Positions 1 to 9,156 of a stretch of 64,000 bases of DNA are shown piece after piece. The DNA comes from S015-6 sp964384945 (GTDB taxonomy: Bacteria > Desulfobacterota > DSWW01): the NCBI GenBank assembly GCA_964384945.1, contig CAYLMK010000002.1:372001-436000 (forward strand), given 5' to 3'. The notes beneath the pieces are model-generated. The model worked only from the letters and a program-made list of their open reading frames with translations. It was not told where the DNA came from and did no database searches. The translations under genes and the position numbers were made by a program. Every line of letters starts with the position of its first letter. Within the stretch, counting starts at the first letter, position 1.

Positions 1-193
1 CTTCCTCCAGGAAGCCCTGCAGAATGGCCGCGGCAAACCTCAGTGGATCCCCCGGCTTGAAAGAACGAGGGGGCAAGCGAAACAAGGCGCGCATAGGGAC
101 CCTTCATATCGTTCACGGCACGGAAAGGCAAGCTCTCGACGCAGGGGTCCGGGCCTGTTCCCTTCTTCCCCCCGACCGGATAGAGTGTTTGTC

Positions 194-1426
194 ATGGAGA
201 GAAAAAGACGCCTGCTCGGGATCCCCGCCGTTTTCCTCACGGCCGCGGCGCTGGCTTGGGGATGCGGAACCGACACGACGCCCCCCGAGGCCGGCCCGTC
301 CGCTCCGCGGCCGGAGCCGCCCTACGACTGGGCGGACCCCGACCTCCCGGCCCGCCTGGAAGAGGCCCTCGGGCTCTGGGCCGCCGATTTCGGGCTTCAC
401 GGCGCCGCGGCGGCCGTCTGCACGCCGGGATGGCTCGACTGGTCGGGGAGCACCGGCATGGCGGACGAGGGACGAAGGGTGCGCTTCGCAATCGACACCC
501 CGGCCCGCATCGCCAGTGTTACCAAATCGTTCACCGCAGCCCTCGTCCTGCAGCTCGTGGACGAAGGGCTTCTCACGCTCGACACGCCGCTGGCCTCGTT
601 CGTGCGGGATTACCCGAACGGAGAGGCCATCACCGTCGAGCACCTGTTGCGGCACCGCAGCGGAATCCCGGAGATCCACACCGTGGACGCCTTCTTCCTG
701 CTCTCCCTGCTCCTGCAATCGGAGAGGTGGTTCACGCCCGGGGAAATCCTGGAATGGACCTGCCTGCCGATCCCGATTCTCGACATCCACCGCAACGAAC
801 TCATCCCGAGGGAGCCGGTCACGTCGCCGGGCGGGGACTTCCACTACTCTCAGTCCAACTACATCGCGCTCGGCATCGCGATCGAGGAGGCTACCGGCCG
901 CGCGCTCTCCGACCTTTACCGGGAACGCATCTTCGAGCCGCTGGGCCTCACCGAGGCCTGCCTGCCCGGGAAGGACGCCCCGTTCGACCCCTGGGGATAC
1001 ACCGACCTCCTGGGACTCCTCGACCGGGAGTTCCCGAGCAAGTACCTCGGCCGGTCGGCGAACTGGCTGAACAGCGCGAGCTGGTCCGCGGCGGGCATCG
1101 TCGCCACGGCCCGCGAACTCACCCTCTTTCTCTCCGCGATGCTCGAAGGGCGGCTCCTCTCCGGCGAGGGGCTCACGAAGGCGACCGACTGGAGGGAGAC
1201 CCGTCCCGACGGGGGCGGCGGCCAGTACGGCCTGGGGTTGTTCCGGAGCCGCCGCGAGGATTTCAGCGCCATCGGCCACACCGGCGCAATGCCCGGCAGC
1301 GGAGCCGTCATGCAGTACATCCCGGAGCTCGATGTCTACATCGGCGCGGTCACGAACACGGACTTGACGGGCCCCGCCGCCTCGGCGCTGCCGGAGCGCA
1401 TCCGGCGGGCACTGCTCAGACGGTAG
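194..1426 (+). CDS. Serine hydrolase of the beta-lactamase / DD-peptidase family, lipoprotein
   Basis: Predicted envelope-anchored serine hydrolase of 410 residues. The N-terminus has basic residues, a hydrophobic stretch and a lipobox-like AWGC, so a lipoprotein is likely. The catalytic SxxK is SVTK (S108-K111). The second motif aligns with the YSN of the Streptomyces R61 DD-peptidase but reads YSQ (Y218), followed by SNYIALG. The third motif is HTG in GHTGAMPG. This is the fold of class C beta-lactamases, DD-carboxypeptidases and EstB-type esterases, so the substrate is not fixed; peptidoglycan trimming or ester hydrolysis are both possible. The ATG at 194 is preferred over a GTG at 185 because it starts directly on the signal peptide, although neither has a strong ribosome site. 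The 3' end overlaps the convergent flippase gene by 11 bp. Confidence 0.85.
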   Translation: MERKRRLLGIPAVFLTAAALAWGCGTDTTPPEAGPSAPRPEPPYDWADPDLPARLEEALGLWAADFGLHGAAAAVCTPGWLDWSGSTGMADEGRRVRFAIDTPARIASVTKSFTAALVLQLVDEGLLTLDTPLASFVRDYPNGEAITVEHLLRHRSGIPEIHTVDAFFLLSLLLQSERWFTPGEILEWTCLPIPILDIHRNELIPREPVTSPGGDFHYSQSNYIALGIAIEEATGRALSDLYRERIFEPLGLTEACLPGKDAPFDPWGYTDLLGLLDREFPSKYLGRSANWLNSASWSAAGIVATARELTLFLSAMLEGRLLSGEGLTKATDWRETRPDGGGGQYGLGLFRSRREDFSAIGHTGAMPGSGAVMQYIPELDVYIGAVTNTDLTGPAASALPERIRRALLRR

Positions 1427-2966
1427 GCTTTCTTCTCAGAAGCGACAGCCGCCGCACCGCCGGGATCACGGCCGACACCTTCTCCAGATCATACTCATCG
1501 ATCACATATCGCACGGCAAGGAGGGCGTAGGCCGCCCCGTACAGCGCAGCCTGCGCCAGCACCCCCCCGACGCCAGCCGGCGGACTCCGGTGGTGAAGCA
1601 CGCCCAGCAGCACCCCCGGCAGGAGCAGCAGCAGGATCTGCGCCGCCACGCGCCGGTTGATCAACCGGCTGAAGGGGATCCTGAAAATGCGGGTCGAGTG
1701 CAGGAGATAGACGCCGCCGCCGAGGGTGTAGGCCATTGCGGAGCCCGCCGCGGCGCCGAGGACCCCGAAGAAGTGCACCATGGCGACGGACAGAGAGGAG
1801 CACAAGACGATCTGTACCACCGAATAGACGGTGTTGATGTAGGGCTTTCCGATGCCGATCATGACGCTCGCCCCGGAAAAGGAAAGCGTGAGCCAGAAGT
1901 AGCCGACCAGGAGGAGCTGGAGCACGCGCGCACTGAGTTCGTAGCCGTCCCCCATCCAGAGCCGGACCACGTCCGCGGCCATGACGCCCATCACCGTGAA
2001 GACGGGCACGGCCAGGAGCGCCGTGTACTTGATGCCCCGCAGGATGAGCTGGTGGATGGCGTCCATGCGGTTCTGCGCCATCAGCTCGGAGGCGGCGGGC
2101 AGGGAGGCGAGCGAGACCGCCGAGGGAACGCGGGCGGAAAAGCTGGCCAGGGTGAAGCCGACGGTGTACACGGTGACGTTCGCGATGGGCAGGAAGATGC
2201 CGAGGATCAGCTTGTCGAGCACGCCCATGTTGCGGGCGGCCAGTTGATTGATGAACATGGCGAAGGAGAAGTTCACGATCTGTTTGAGCTCCTCCTTCCT
2301 GAAGACGCGGGGAAAGAACCGGACCTCGGGGAGCATGCGCCTGACGATCCGCATCTGGACGAGAAAGCTCAGCACATCCATCAGCGTGGCAAACAACATG
2401 AAGGCGACCAGCTTGTAGCCCAGGTGGATGAGCAGGATGCTGCCCGAGTAAGTGATCAGGGCATTGACGATCGAGATCGTGCGGGAGATGTCCTGCCGCT
2501 GGATTCCGTTCAGCAGGTTGCCGAAGATCCCGAGGGTGAGCCCGTTGAAAAGCGACAGGGCCGAGATCCAGAATACGTACCGTCCTTCGTCCCAGAGGGG
2601 TACAGGGATGTCGAAGAGGCGCTCCACGAAGAGGCTCGAGCCGGCGATCAGCAAGGCCGAGCCGAGCGCGCCCAGGCCGACGTAGAGGAGAAGGGAGGTG
2701 CTGAGCATCTCGGTCAGGCGACGGAAATCGCGCCGGGCATAGTACTCTGCCACGAATTTCGTCAGAGATATGCCGATGCCCAGGTCCAGGAGTCCCACAT
2801 AGCCCACCACGCTGGTCACGGTGGCGTAGATCCCGAACCGGTCCCTGCCCAGCCCGTGGATGAGGATGGGCATGGCGATGAAACGGATGAGCGTGACGCA
2901 GAGGATCGCCAGGTAATTGAACAGGGTGTTCCGGACGACCTTCTTGGCCGTACCCTCTTCTCTCAT
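1416..2966 (-). CDS. Polysaccharide flippase / oligosaccharide exporter (MOP superfamily, Wzx-like)
   Basis: Integral membrane protein of 516 residues with about 12-14 hydrophobic segments spread over its length and a short basic N-terminus (MREEGTAKKVVRNTLF), typical of Wzx/RfbX-type lipid-linked oligosaccharide flippases. It would move undecaprenyl-linked glycan repeats across the inner membrane. The frame is open to 3113, but the residues upstream of this ATG are low quality and would run into the promoter region of the divergent epimerase gene, so the start at 2966 is chosen. The divergent neighbour is a nucleotide-sugar epimerase, which supports a surface-polysaccharide role. No glycosyltransferases lie next to it in this window. 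Confidence 0.85.
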   Translation of the reverse strand: MREEGTAKKVVRNTLFNYLAILCVTLIRFIAMPILIHGLGRDRFGIYATVTSVVGYVGLLDLGIGISLTKFVAEYYARRDFRRLTEMLSTSLLLYVGLGALGSALLIAGSSLFVERLFDIPVPLWDEGRYVFWISALSLFNGLTLGIFGNLLNGIQRQDISRTISIVNALITYSGSILLIHLGYKLVAFMLFATLMDVLSFLVQMRIVRRMLPEVRFFPRVFRKEELKQIVNFSFAMFINQLAARNMGVLDKLILGIFLPIANVTVYTVGFTLASFSARVPSAVSLASLPAASELMAQNRMDAIHQLILRGIKYTALLAVPVFTVMGVMAADVVRLWMGDGYELSARVLQLLLVGYFWLTLSFSGASVMIGIGKPYINTVYSVVQIVLCSSLSVAMVHFFGVLGAAAGSAMAYTLGGGVYLLHSTRIFRIPFSRLINRRVAAQILLLLLPGVLLGVLHHRSPPAGVGGVLAQAALYGAAYALLAVRYVIDEYDLEKVSAVIPAVRRLSLLRRKPTV

Positions 2967-3133
2967 GGAGGACTCGTCTCGGGAAGGTTCGAGAGAGTAT
3001 CCATGTTTTGCGGGTGGACTGCAAGGGACAGATCCCTGTCGGTCCGGGCCCGCGTGCGCGCCGGCGGCATCGAAAACGTGAACACGCTGTGATAGACTCC
3101 GAGCGTCGGGCACCCTGTCCAGGGAGGAGCCGG

Positions 3134-4078
3134 GTGAAGCCGAAAAGGGTTCTGGTCACGGGCGGGGCCGGGTTCATCGGCTCCCACCTCGCGGAGGCCC
3201 TGCTCGAGACGGGCTGCGCCGTCCGCGTGATCGACGATCTGAGCATGGGCAGGCGGGAGAATGTGCCCCGGGAAGCGGAGTTTCTCCAGGGCAGCGTCCT
3301 GGACGCCTCCCTGGTGGAGCAGGCTCTGGAGGACACGGACGCGGTCATCCACCTCGCAGCCCGCGTGGCCGTCCGCGACTCGGTGACCCGCTTCTGCGAA
3401 GACGCACAAACCAACCTGATGGGAACCCTCTTCCTCCTGCAGCAGGCCTGCAGGAGGAAGCTGAAGAAGTTCGTCTTCGCCTCGTCCATGGCCGTCTACG
3501 GGGACAGCCGGCTCCCCGCGCCCCTTCCCGAGACGTACGCCCAGGAGCCGATTTCTCCCTACGGCCTCTCCAAGCTGGCGGCCGAAAAGTACGTGGGCCT
3601 CCTCTCCAGGCAGTCCGGCCTGCCCGCGGTCTGCCTGCGTTACTTCAATGTCTTCGGGCCGCGCCAGGCCTTCACCCCGTATGTGGGCGTCGTCACCATC
3701 TTCATCCAGGCCCTGCAAAGGGGGGATCGGCCCACGATCTTCGGCGACGGGGAGCAGCAGCGGGACTTCATTTACGTGGGCGATGTGGTCAGGGCCACCC
3801 TGCTCGCCCTCGAGTCGGACCGGAGCCGCTCGGAGGTCTTCAACGTGGGCACAGGAAGGGGCACGTCGGTCAAGGAAATCGCCGGGCTTCTCATCCGCAG
3901 GCTGCGGCCCGGGATCGAGCCTCGTTTCGAACCCCCTCAGCCCGGGGAGATCCGCCACTCCATCGCCGACATCTCCAAGATCGAGGGGATGCTCGGGTTC
4001 CGGCCCCAGTGGACCATCGCCGACAAGCTCGACGAGGTGATCGCCTGGAACCGGGCCGGGCAGGCCCGCGACGGTTGA
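3134..4078 (+). CDS. NAD-dependent sugar-nucleotide epimerase/dehydratase (extended SDR)
   Basis: Cytoplasmic extended short-chain dehydrogenase of 314 residues. The N-terminus carries the Rossmann motif VTGGAGFIGS, the middle the active-site serine segment FASSMAVYGDS, and the YxxxK catalytic pair is in SPYGLSKLAAEKY. This is the UDP-glucose 4-epimerase / dTDP-glucose dehydratase family; the exact sugar cannot be assigned. The GTG start follows an AGGGAGGAG ribosome site at 3121-3129 and begins on the conserved beta strand (KPKRVLVTGG), so longer open-frame starts are rejected. It is divergent from the flippase, consistent with joint work in polysaccharide synthesis. Confidence 0.88.
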   Translation: MKPKRVLVTGGAGFIGSHLAEALLETGCAVRVIDDLSMGRRENVPREAEFLQGSVLDASLVEQALEDTDAVIHLAARVAVRDSVTRFCEDAQTNLMGTLFLLQQACRRKLKKFVFASSMAVYGDSRLPAPLPETYAQEPISPYGLSKLAAEKYVGLLSRQSGLPAVCLRYFNVFGPRQAFTPYVGVVTIFIQALQRGDRPTIFGDGEQQRDFIYVGDVVRATLLALESDRSRSEVFNVGTGRGTSVKEIAGLLIRRLRPGIEPRFEPPQPGEIRHSIADISKIEGMLGFRPQWTIADKLDEVIAWNRAGQARDG

Positions 4079-4116
4079 AACCTGCGCTTTCCGGCAACCG
4101 GCTCGAAATCGCTCCC

Positions 4117-4140
4117 GGCCCCGGGCGGAACGGCGGGGCC
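4117..4140. terminator. GC-rich hairpin between convergent genes
   Basis: A 7-bp perfect stem (GGCCCCG at 4117-4123 pairing with CGGGGCC at 4134-4140, 10-nt loop) sits in the 75-bp gap between the convergent epimerase and fumarase genes. It could act as a bidirectional terminator, but there is no T-run, and short GC stems arise by chance in GC-rich DNA. Confidence 0.35.
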
Positions 4141-4153
4141 CGATACCTGACCC

Positions 4154-5563
4154 CTATTTCATCCTTCCCCGCTTGACCAGCCGGGACGGGTCGAGCCACT
4201 TGTCCACCTCGTCGGCGGCCAGCACCCCCATCTCCACAACGGCCTGCGCGACGGTGATCCCCTTCTCGTGGGCCTTGTAAGCGACCTTCGCCGCCTCGGC
4301 ATAGCCGATCTTCGAGATGAGCGCGGTGGCCAGGGCCAGGCTCTGGTCGAGGTTCTTCCGGACATTCTCCTCCCGCACCTCCAGGCCCTCGACCAGCCTC
4401 GTCCGGAAGACCTCGCACGCGTTGGCGAGAATCTGCATCGATTCGAGCAGCGCATAGGCCGTGACAGGGAAGGTCACGTTCAGCTCGAACTGCCCCCCTG
4501 CGGCCGCGGCCAGGGCCGTTGCATGGTGCCCGGCAACGGCCAGCGCGGCCTGCACGACCGACTCGCACACGACCGGGTTGACCTTGCCCGGCATGATGCT
4601 CGAGCCGGGCTGAAGGGAGGGCAGCTGCAGCTCTCCGATTCCCAGCCGCGGCCCGGAGCCCATCATCCGCACGTCATTGGCGATGCGGTGCAGCTCGGCC
4701 GCAAGGGAGGCGACCCGGCCCATGGTGTCGGTGACGGCCGGCCGGCCGGCCATGTGCACGAGCGGGTCGGCCGCCGTGCGGATCGCCACCCCCAGGTGAG
4801 AACTCAGAAGCTCGGCGGCCCGCTCGACCAGGCCTTCCGGGGCCTGGAAGCCGGTTCCCACGGCCGTTCCGCCCAGGGGGATCTCGGCGAGCAACGGAAC
4901 GGCCTGCTCCAGGCTTTTCTTCAGGCGTTCCAGAACCCCCGCATATGCCCGGAACACGTGGCCGAAGGTGATCGGCAGGGCGTCCTGCAGGTGGGTCCGG
5001 CCCGTCTTCACCACGCCGCCGAACTGCCGGGCCTTGGCATTCCACGCATCGATCAGCCCCTCAAGTTTCGGGATCAGCTCGTTCCGGAGGAGGTCGATCG
5101 CCCCGAGCTGCAGGGCCGACGGGATCGCGTCGTTGCTCGATTGCCCGAAATTCACGTGATCGTTCGGGTTGACGCGCTCGTACGTGCCCACCCCGCCCCC
5201 GAGCCTTTGGTTCGCCAGGTTCGCCACCACCTCGTTCATGTTCATGTTCGAGGAGGTTCCGGACCCGGTCTGGAACACGTCGAGCGGAAACTGATCCCTG
5301 TAGCGGCCGGCCGCCACCTCCCGCGCCGCCTCCCGGATCGCGTCCGCCTTCTCCTTGTCCAGATACCCCTTTTCGCCCGCGGCCTCGGCCACGGCGGCCT
5401 TGATATCGGCCAGGGCCTTGAGCAGGGCCCAGGGCATTCTTCGGTCCGAGATCGGCAGGTTCAGCCGTGCCCGCTCGGTGTTCGCTCCCCAGAGGGCCTC
5501 TTCCGGGATTCTCACCTCGCCCATCGTATCCCGTTCCACCCGGTACTGCGCCTGTTTCGCCAT
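4154..5563 (-). CDS. fumC: Class II fumarate hydratase
   Basis: Catalyses reversible hydration of fumarate to L-malate in the TCA cycle, as a cytoplasmic tetramer without an Fe-S cluster. The 469-residue length fits FumC. The family signature GSSIMPGKVNP is at residues 320-330, with S321 in the mobile loop. TGRTHLQDA around residue 188-195 holds the conserved histidine, and SGTSSNMNMNEV (101-112) is the fumarate-binding block. Aspartase and argininosuccinate lyase share the signature, but the N-terminal TMGEVRIPEEALWGA and the PLGGTAVGTG block match fumarase best. It is a stand-alone gene, convergent with the epimerase and divergent from the aminopeptidase. Confidence 0.93.
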   Translation of the reverse strand: MAKQAQYRVERDTMGEVRIPEEALWGANTERARLNLPISDRRMPWALLKALADIKAAVAEAAGEKGYLDKEKADAIREAAREVAAGRYRDQFPLDVFQTGSGTSSNMNMNEVVANLANQRLGGGVGTYERVNPNDHVNFGQSSNDAIPSALQLGAIDLLRNELIPKLEGLIDAWNAKARQFGGVVKTGRTHLQDALPITFGHVFRAYAGVLERLKKSLEQAVPLLAEIPLGGTAVGTGFQAPEGLVERAAELLSSHLGVAIRTAADPLVHMAGRPAVTDTMGRVASLAAELHRIANDVRMMGSGPRLGIGELQLPSLQPGSSIMPGKVNPVVCESVVQAALAVAGHHATALAAAAGGQFELNVTFPVTAYALLESMQILANACEVFRTRLVEGLEVREENVRKNLDQSLALATALISKIGYAEAAKVAYKAHEKGITVAQAVVEMGVLAADEVDKWLDPSRLVKRGRMK

Positions 5564-5797
5564 GGCCTCTCCTCCTCGACGAGTTTCTCATCCCTGCATG
5601 ATCCGGTTCTCACGTGTGCCGACTCGCCCCGCAAGCATAGCCAAAAGACGGGCTTGAGAAAAGTCCCGGTTCGCGGCGGCCGCCGGTGGGGCTCGTTCAT
5701 TGCCCTCCCCCACCCGGTATGGTAGCTTTTCTGGGAGCCGGATCGAGGCGGCGGACGCGACTCCGGAAAAAACCGATTCGCACCGAGGACAACCACC

Positions 5798-8293
5798 GTG
5801 AGCGAGATCGAACCCATCCATTACGCGATCCGGCTGGAGCCGGACCTCAACACAAACCTCTTTTCCGGCTTGGCGGAAATCCTTGTCGAGGCCCGCCGGC
5901 CGGTCCGAGAGATCCGACTCAACGCCGCAGAACTCGCCTTCTGGGCCTGCAGGGCGCAGATCCGGGAGGAGTACGTAGAGTGTGCCTTCTCGTTCGATCC
6001 GCAGAAGGAAGAGGTCACGGTCCTTCTCCCCCGAGAGATGAGCGGGGAGATCCGCCTCGCCCTCGACTACACGGGCCGGATCAACGCGAAGATGGCCGGC
6101 TTCTACAGGAGCCGCTACGTGCTCGAGGGCCGCGAGAGGACCATCGCCGTCACCCAGTTCCAGGAGAGCGAGGCGCGACGGGCCTTCCCCTGTTTCGACC
6201 ATCCGCGGCACAAGGCCACCTTCGATGTGCAGATGACCGTGGAGGAAGGCAGGACGGCCCTGTCCAACATGCCGGTCGCGGAGGAGCAGGCCCTGGAGGG
6301 CGGAAGGCGGCGCGTGCGCTTCGCCCGAACCCCCCGCATGTCCACCTACCTCCTCTTCTTCGGGGTCGGGGATTTCGAGCTGATCCAGGACCGGGAGGAC
6401 CGGCGCGTCCGCGCGGCCACCACGCCAGGCCTGTCGAAATTCGCGGGCCTGGGCCTCGAGCTGGGACGGAAGTCCCTGCGCTTCTGCGAGACCTACTTCG
6501 GGATCGACTACCCCCTTCCCAAGATGGATCTGATCGCGGTCTCCGATTTCGCCTTCGGCGCCATGGAGAACTGGGGGGCCATCACCTTCCGCGAGAACCT
6601 CCTCCTTCATTTCGAGGACATCACCTCCAAGGCCGGGATCCAGCGCATCTTCGAGGTGATCGCCCACGAGATTGCGCACCAGTGGTTCGGGGATCTGGTG
6701 ACGCCCTCGGACTGGACCTACCTGTGGCTGAACGAGAGCTTCGCGACGCTGTTCGGCCACAGGGTGGTGAGCCACCACCACCCGGAATGGGAGGTGTGGG
6801 CGCAGTTTCTTCACACGGACACCAGCCGGGCCCTGGACCGGGACGCCATGAAGAAGACCTTTCCGATCGAGATCCCCGGAGGAGAGCACGTTGTCATCAA
6901 CGAGGTCACCGCGCCGATCATCTACGACAAGGGCGCGAGCATCCTGCGCCAGGTGGAAGGATATCTGGGCCAGGAAGCGGTCCGGGAGGGCCTGCAAAGG
7001 TATCTGAAAAGGCACGCGTACGGCTGCGCCTCCAGCCACCACCTCTGGGAGGCCCTGGAGGAGGCCGCGGAAAAACCGGTCACCCGCATGATGAAGGGCT
7101 GGATCGAGCAGGCGGGCTATCCGGTGATCGAGGCGAGACGAGAGTCCGGCAGGCTCCTTCTCACGCAGAGGCGGTTCACTTACCTGGACGAGGCCCCGGG
7201 CCCGGTGTGGGCGATTCCGGTCAACGTGCGGGTCTTCGACGAAGAGGGGGCTTCCCGGGATCTCTCCCTCCTGTTCGAGACCCGGGAGACCGAGATCCCG
7301 ATCGGGGCGGACGCGGTCGCCTACAAGGTGAACGCGGGCCAGACCGGGTTCTACCGCGTGTTTTACAGCGACGAGGACAATTTGGGCCATCTCGGCCGGA
7401 TGGTCTCCGGCCGCCGGCTCCCTCCGGAGGATCGCTGGGGGCTTCAAAACGACCTGTTCGCGTTCGCCAAGGCGGGCCGGATTCCCGTGGGGCGCTGCAT
7501 GGATTTCCTCTCCCATTTTGAGGAGGAGGACGCCTTCCTGCCCCTTGCCGGCATCACCGCCAGCCTGTTCCAGACCTACCTCGTCATGGAGGGGGACCTG
7601 AAAGAGAGGGCCGCCGCGCTCGGCCGGAAACTCATCGCGGGGATTCTCGCAAGATTCGGCCTCGAGCCCGACCCGCGGGAGACTCACACAACCTCGATGC
7701 TCAGGGACCAGGTCATCCTGCCTGCGGCCGTCTACGGCCTCAAGGACGTCTCCGACTTCGCCGCCCGCCGGTTCGACGCGCTCGTGCGGGGCGGCACGGT
7801 CCACCCGGACATCCTGAAAAGCGTCATGCAGGTGGGCGCATGGACGGACGAAAAGGGAGAGGCCTTCGGCTGGTTCAAGGAAAGGCTCGGCTCTGCCCAG
7901 AGCGAGCACGAGCGGATGAACATCCTGGCGGCGCTCGGGAGCTTCCGGGACGGGGAAGCGATCGAGCAGGTCCGGGAATTCATCCTGGGCCACGTCCCGG
8001 AGCGAAACAAGTTCGTGCCCATCTGTCAGCTGGCGCTCAACCCGAAGGCCACCCCGGACCTCTGGGAGTGGTACATCTCCAACCTGGAGGCTCTCGAGCG
8101 GCTCCACCCGATCCATTACGAACGGGTCGTGGCCGCCATCGTGCCGATTTGCGGCCTGGGAAAGGAAAAGGAGGTCGAGGCCTTCTTCTCGGACTACGTG
8201 CACAAAAAGGGAAAGGCCGTGGATACCATCCACATGGCCCTGGAGAGGCTGGCCGTCCATGCGAGAATGCGGGGCGCGGCGGCAACCGGATGA
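5798..8293 (+). CDS. M1-family zinc aminopeptidase
   Basis: Removes N-terminal amino acids from peptides; cytoplasmic, as no signal peptide is visible. The 831-residue protein has the exopeptidase motif GAMENWG near residue 255 and the zinc site HEIAH (H290-H294) with the third ligand E313 in LNESFA, giving the exact HEXXH-x18-E spacing of gluzincin M1 enzymes. The C-terminal part is the helical ERAP1-like domain of the family. It starts at a GTG that opens directly on SEIEPIHYAIRLEPD, the usual first beta strand. The gene ends 12 bp from a convergent lipoprotein gene. Confidence 0.93.
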   Translation: MSEIEPIHYAIRLEPDLNTNLFSGLAEILVEARRPVREIRLNAAELAFWACRAQIREEYVECAFSFDPQKEEVTVLLPREMSGEIRLALDYTGRINAKMAGFYRSRYVLEGRERTIAVTQFQESEARRAFPCFDHPRHKATFDVQMTVEEGRTALSNMPVAEEQALEGGRRRVRFARTPRMSTYLLFFGVGDFELIQDREDRRVRAATTPGLSKFAGLGLELGRKSLRFCETYFGIDYPLPKMDLIAVSDFAFGAMENWGAITFRENLLLHFEDITSKAGIQRIFEVIAHEIAHQWFGDLVTPSDWTYLWLNESFATLFGHRVVSHHHPEWEVWAQFLHTDTSRALDRDAMKKTFPIEIPGGEHVVINEVTAPIIYDKGASILRQVEGYLGQEAVREGLQRYLKRHAYGCASSHHLWEALEEAAEKPVTRMMKGWIEQAGYPVIEARRESGRLLLTQRRFTYLDEAPGPVWAIPVNVRVFDEEGASRDLSLLFETRETEIPIGADAVAYKVNAGQTGFYRVFYSDEDNLGHLGRMVSGRRLPPEDRWGLQNDLFAFAKAGRIPVGRCMDFLSHFEEEDAFLPLAGITASLFQTYLVMEGDLKERAAALGRKLIAGILARFGLEPDPRETHTTSMLRDQVILPAAVYGLKDVSDFAARRFDALVRGGTVHPDILKSVMQVGAWTDEKGEAFGWFKERLGSAQSEHERMNILAALGSFRDGEAIEQVREFILGHVPERNKFVPICQLALNPKATPDLWEWYISNLEALERLHPIHYERVVAAIVPICGLGKEKEVEAFFSDYVHKKGKAVDTIHMALERLAVHARMRGAAATG

Positions 8294-8305
8294 AGCAGGC
8301 GGATC

Positions 8306-9019
8306 TCAGAGATCGGCCCCCATCATCCGGGAGATCATTTCCAGGGAGGCGTCGGCCTGCGCCTTGTAATAACGCGCCTCGTCGTCCGGATCCGGGTTCT
8401 TCGCGTACAGCTCGTTCGCCTTCTTCAGCGCCTTCTCGGCCTCCAGGACCTTTCCGGTCATGAGCAGCCAGTAGCTGCATCGCACCTGGCATCCCTGGGG
8501 GGTGATCGCATCGCTTCCCGCCAGGGCCGCCTCTTCACACGCCGTAGCCGCCTCACGGGACGGGTCCAAGGCGTCGGTGAGATCGAAGATCTTCCAGACC
8601 TTGCCCCGCGTGTCCCGATAGGCGATCAGTATGTAGTGCTTCACGTACGGTCTTTCGCCTTCCCTCGGAACGGCCACCTTCGTGAGCCGCTTGTACCCCT
8701 GTATGCCAGATGCATCCGTCGGGAACATCTCCTCGGAAAGCGTCGCGATCCCCTGGCATTCGGGGAACTTCATGGTTTGTCTCCACCGGATCTCCGCGAG
8801 CGTCTTCTTCCCTTCGGCCGATTCCTGGCGGATCAGCGCATCGAGAAAACGGTCGGCAGCCTCCTTGGCCGCGGGCTCGACTTTTTGCTGCGGTGGAGCC
8901 GGTTTCTCTTCTGCCTTCGGCGCGCTCTGCCTGTCCGGCTCAGACGGCGTCTGCGTCTTGCAACAGGGGACCAGCAGCAACCATACCACCGCGACGGCCA
9001 GGCCGTTCCTTCTTTTCAT
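8306..9019 (-). CDS. Hypothetical lipoprotein
   Basis: Unrecognised secreted protein of 237 residues. The ATG at 9019 gives a clean lipoprotein signal (MKRRNGLAVAVVWLLLVPCC), after which a Pro/Glu/Lys-rich linker precedes a globular part. The latter contains a block reminiscent of small alpha+beta periplasmic domains (KHYILIAYRDTRGKVWKIFD) and an Ala/Lys-rich helical C-terminus resembling a tetratricopeptide-like hairpin (KVLEAEKALKKANELYAKNPD). The longer open frame to 9076 adds residues that do not fit a signal peptide. No function is proposed. It is convergent with the aminopeptidase and has no evident operon partner. Confidence 0.75.
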   Translation of the reverse strand: MKRRNGLAVAVVWLLLVPCCKTQTPSEPDRQSAPKAEEKPAPPQQKVEPAAKEAADRFLDALIRQESAEGKKTLAEIRWRQTMKFPECQGIATLSEEMFPTDASGIQGYKRLTKVAVPREGERPYVKHYILIAYRDTRGKVWKIFDLTDALDPSREAATACEEAALAGSDAITPQGCQVRCSYWLLMTGKVLEAEKALKKANELYAKNPDPDDEARYYKAQADASLEMISRMMGADL

Positions 9020-9156
9020 CACCCGTATTCCTTTTTTCGGTCTCGAAGTTGTGCAAGAAAGGTTGATTGACTGCATCTAGCACGGGGCCGGCATATCGTC
9101 AAGATTGCGGGTACGCCTGCGCGCGGAAAGACAGCGAGAGCGAGATGAGGCGAAAA

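Noticed and set aside
1..193. Open frame from the window edge into the first serine hydrolase gene
   Set aside because: It is open but basic and without domain features; the signal peptide starts cleanly at the ATG at 194.
1495..3489. 664-codon minus-strand frame overlapping the flippase and epimerase genes
   Set aside because: Arg/Ala/Pro-rich frame without domains; both overlapping genes have clear families in other frames.
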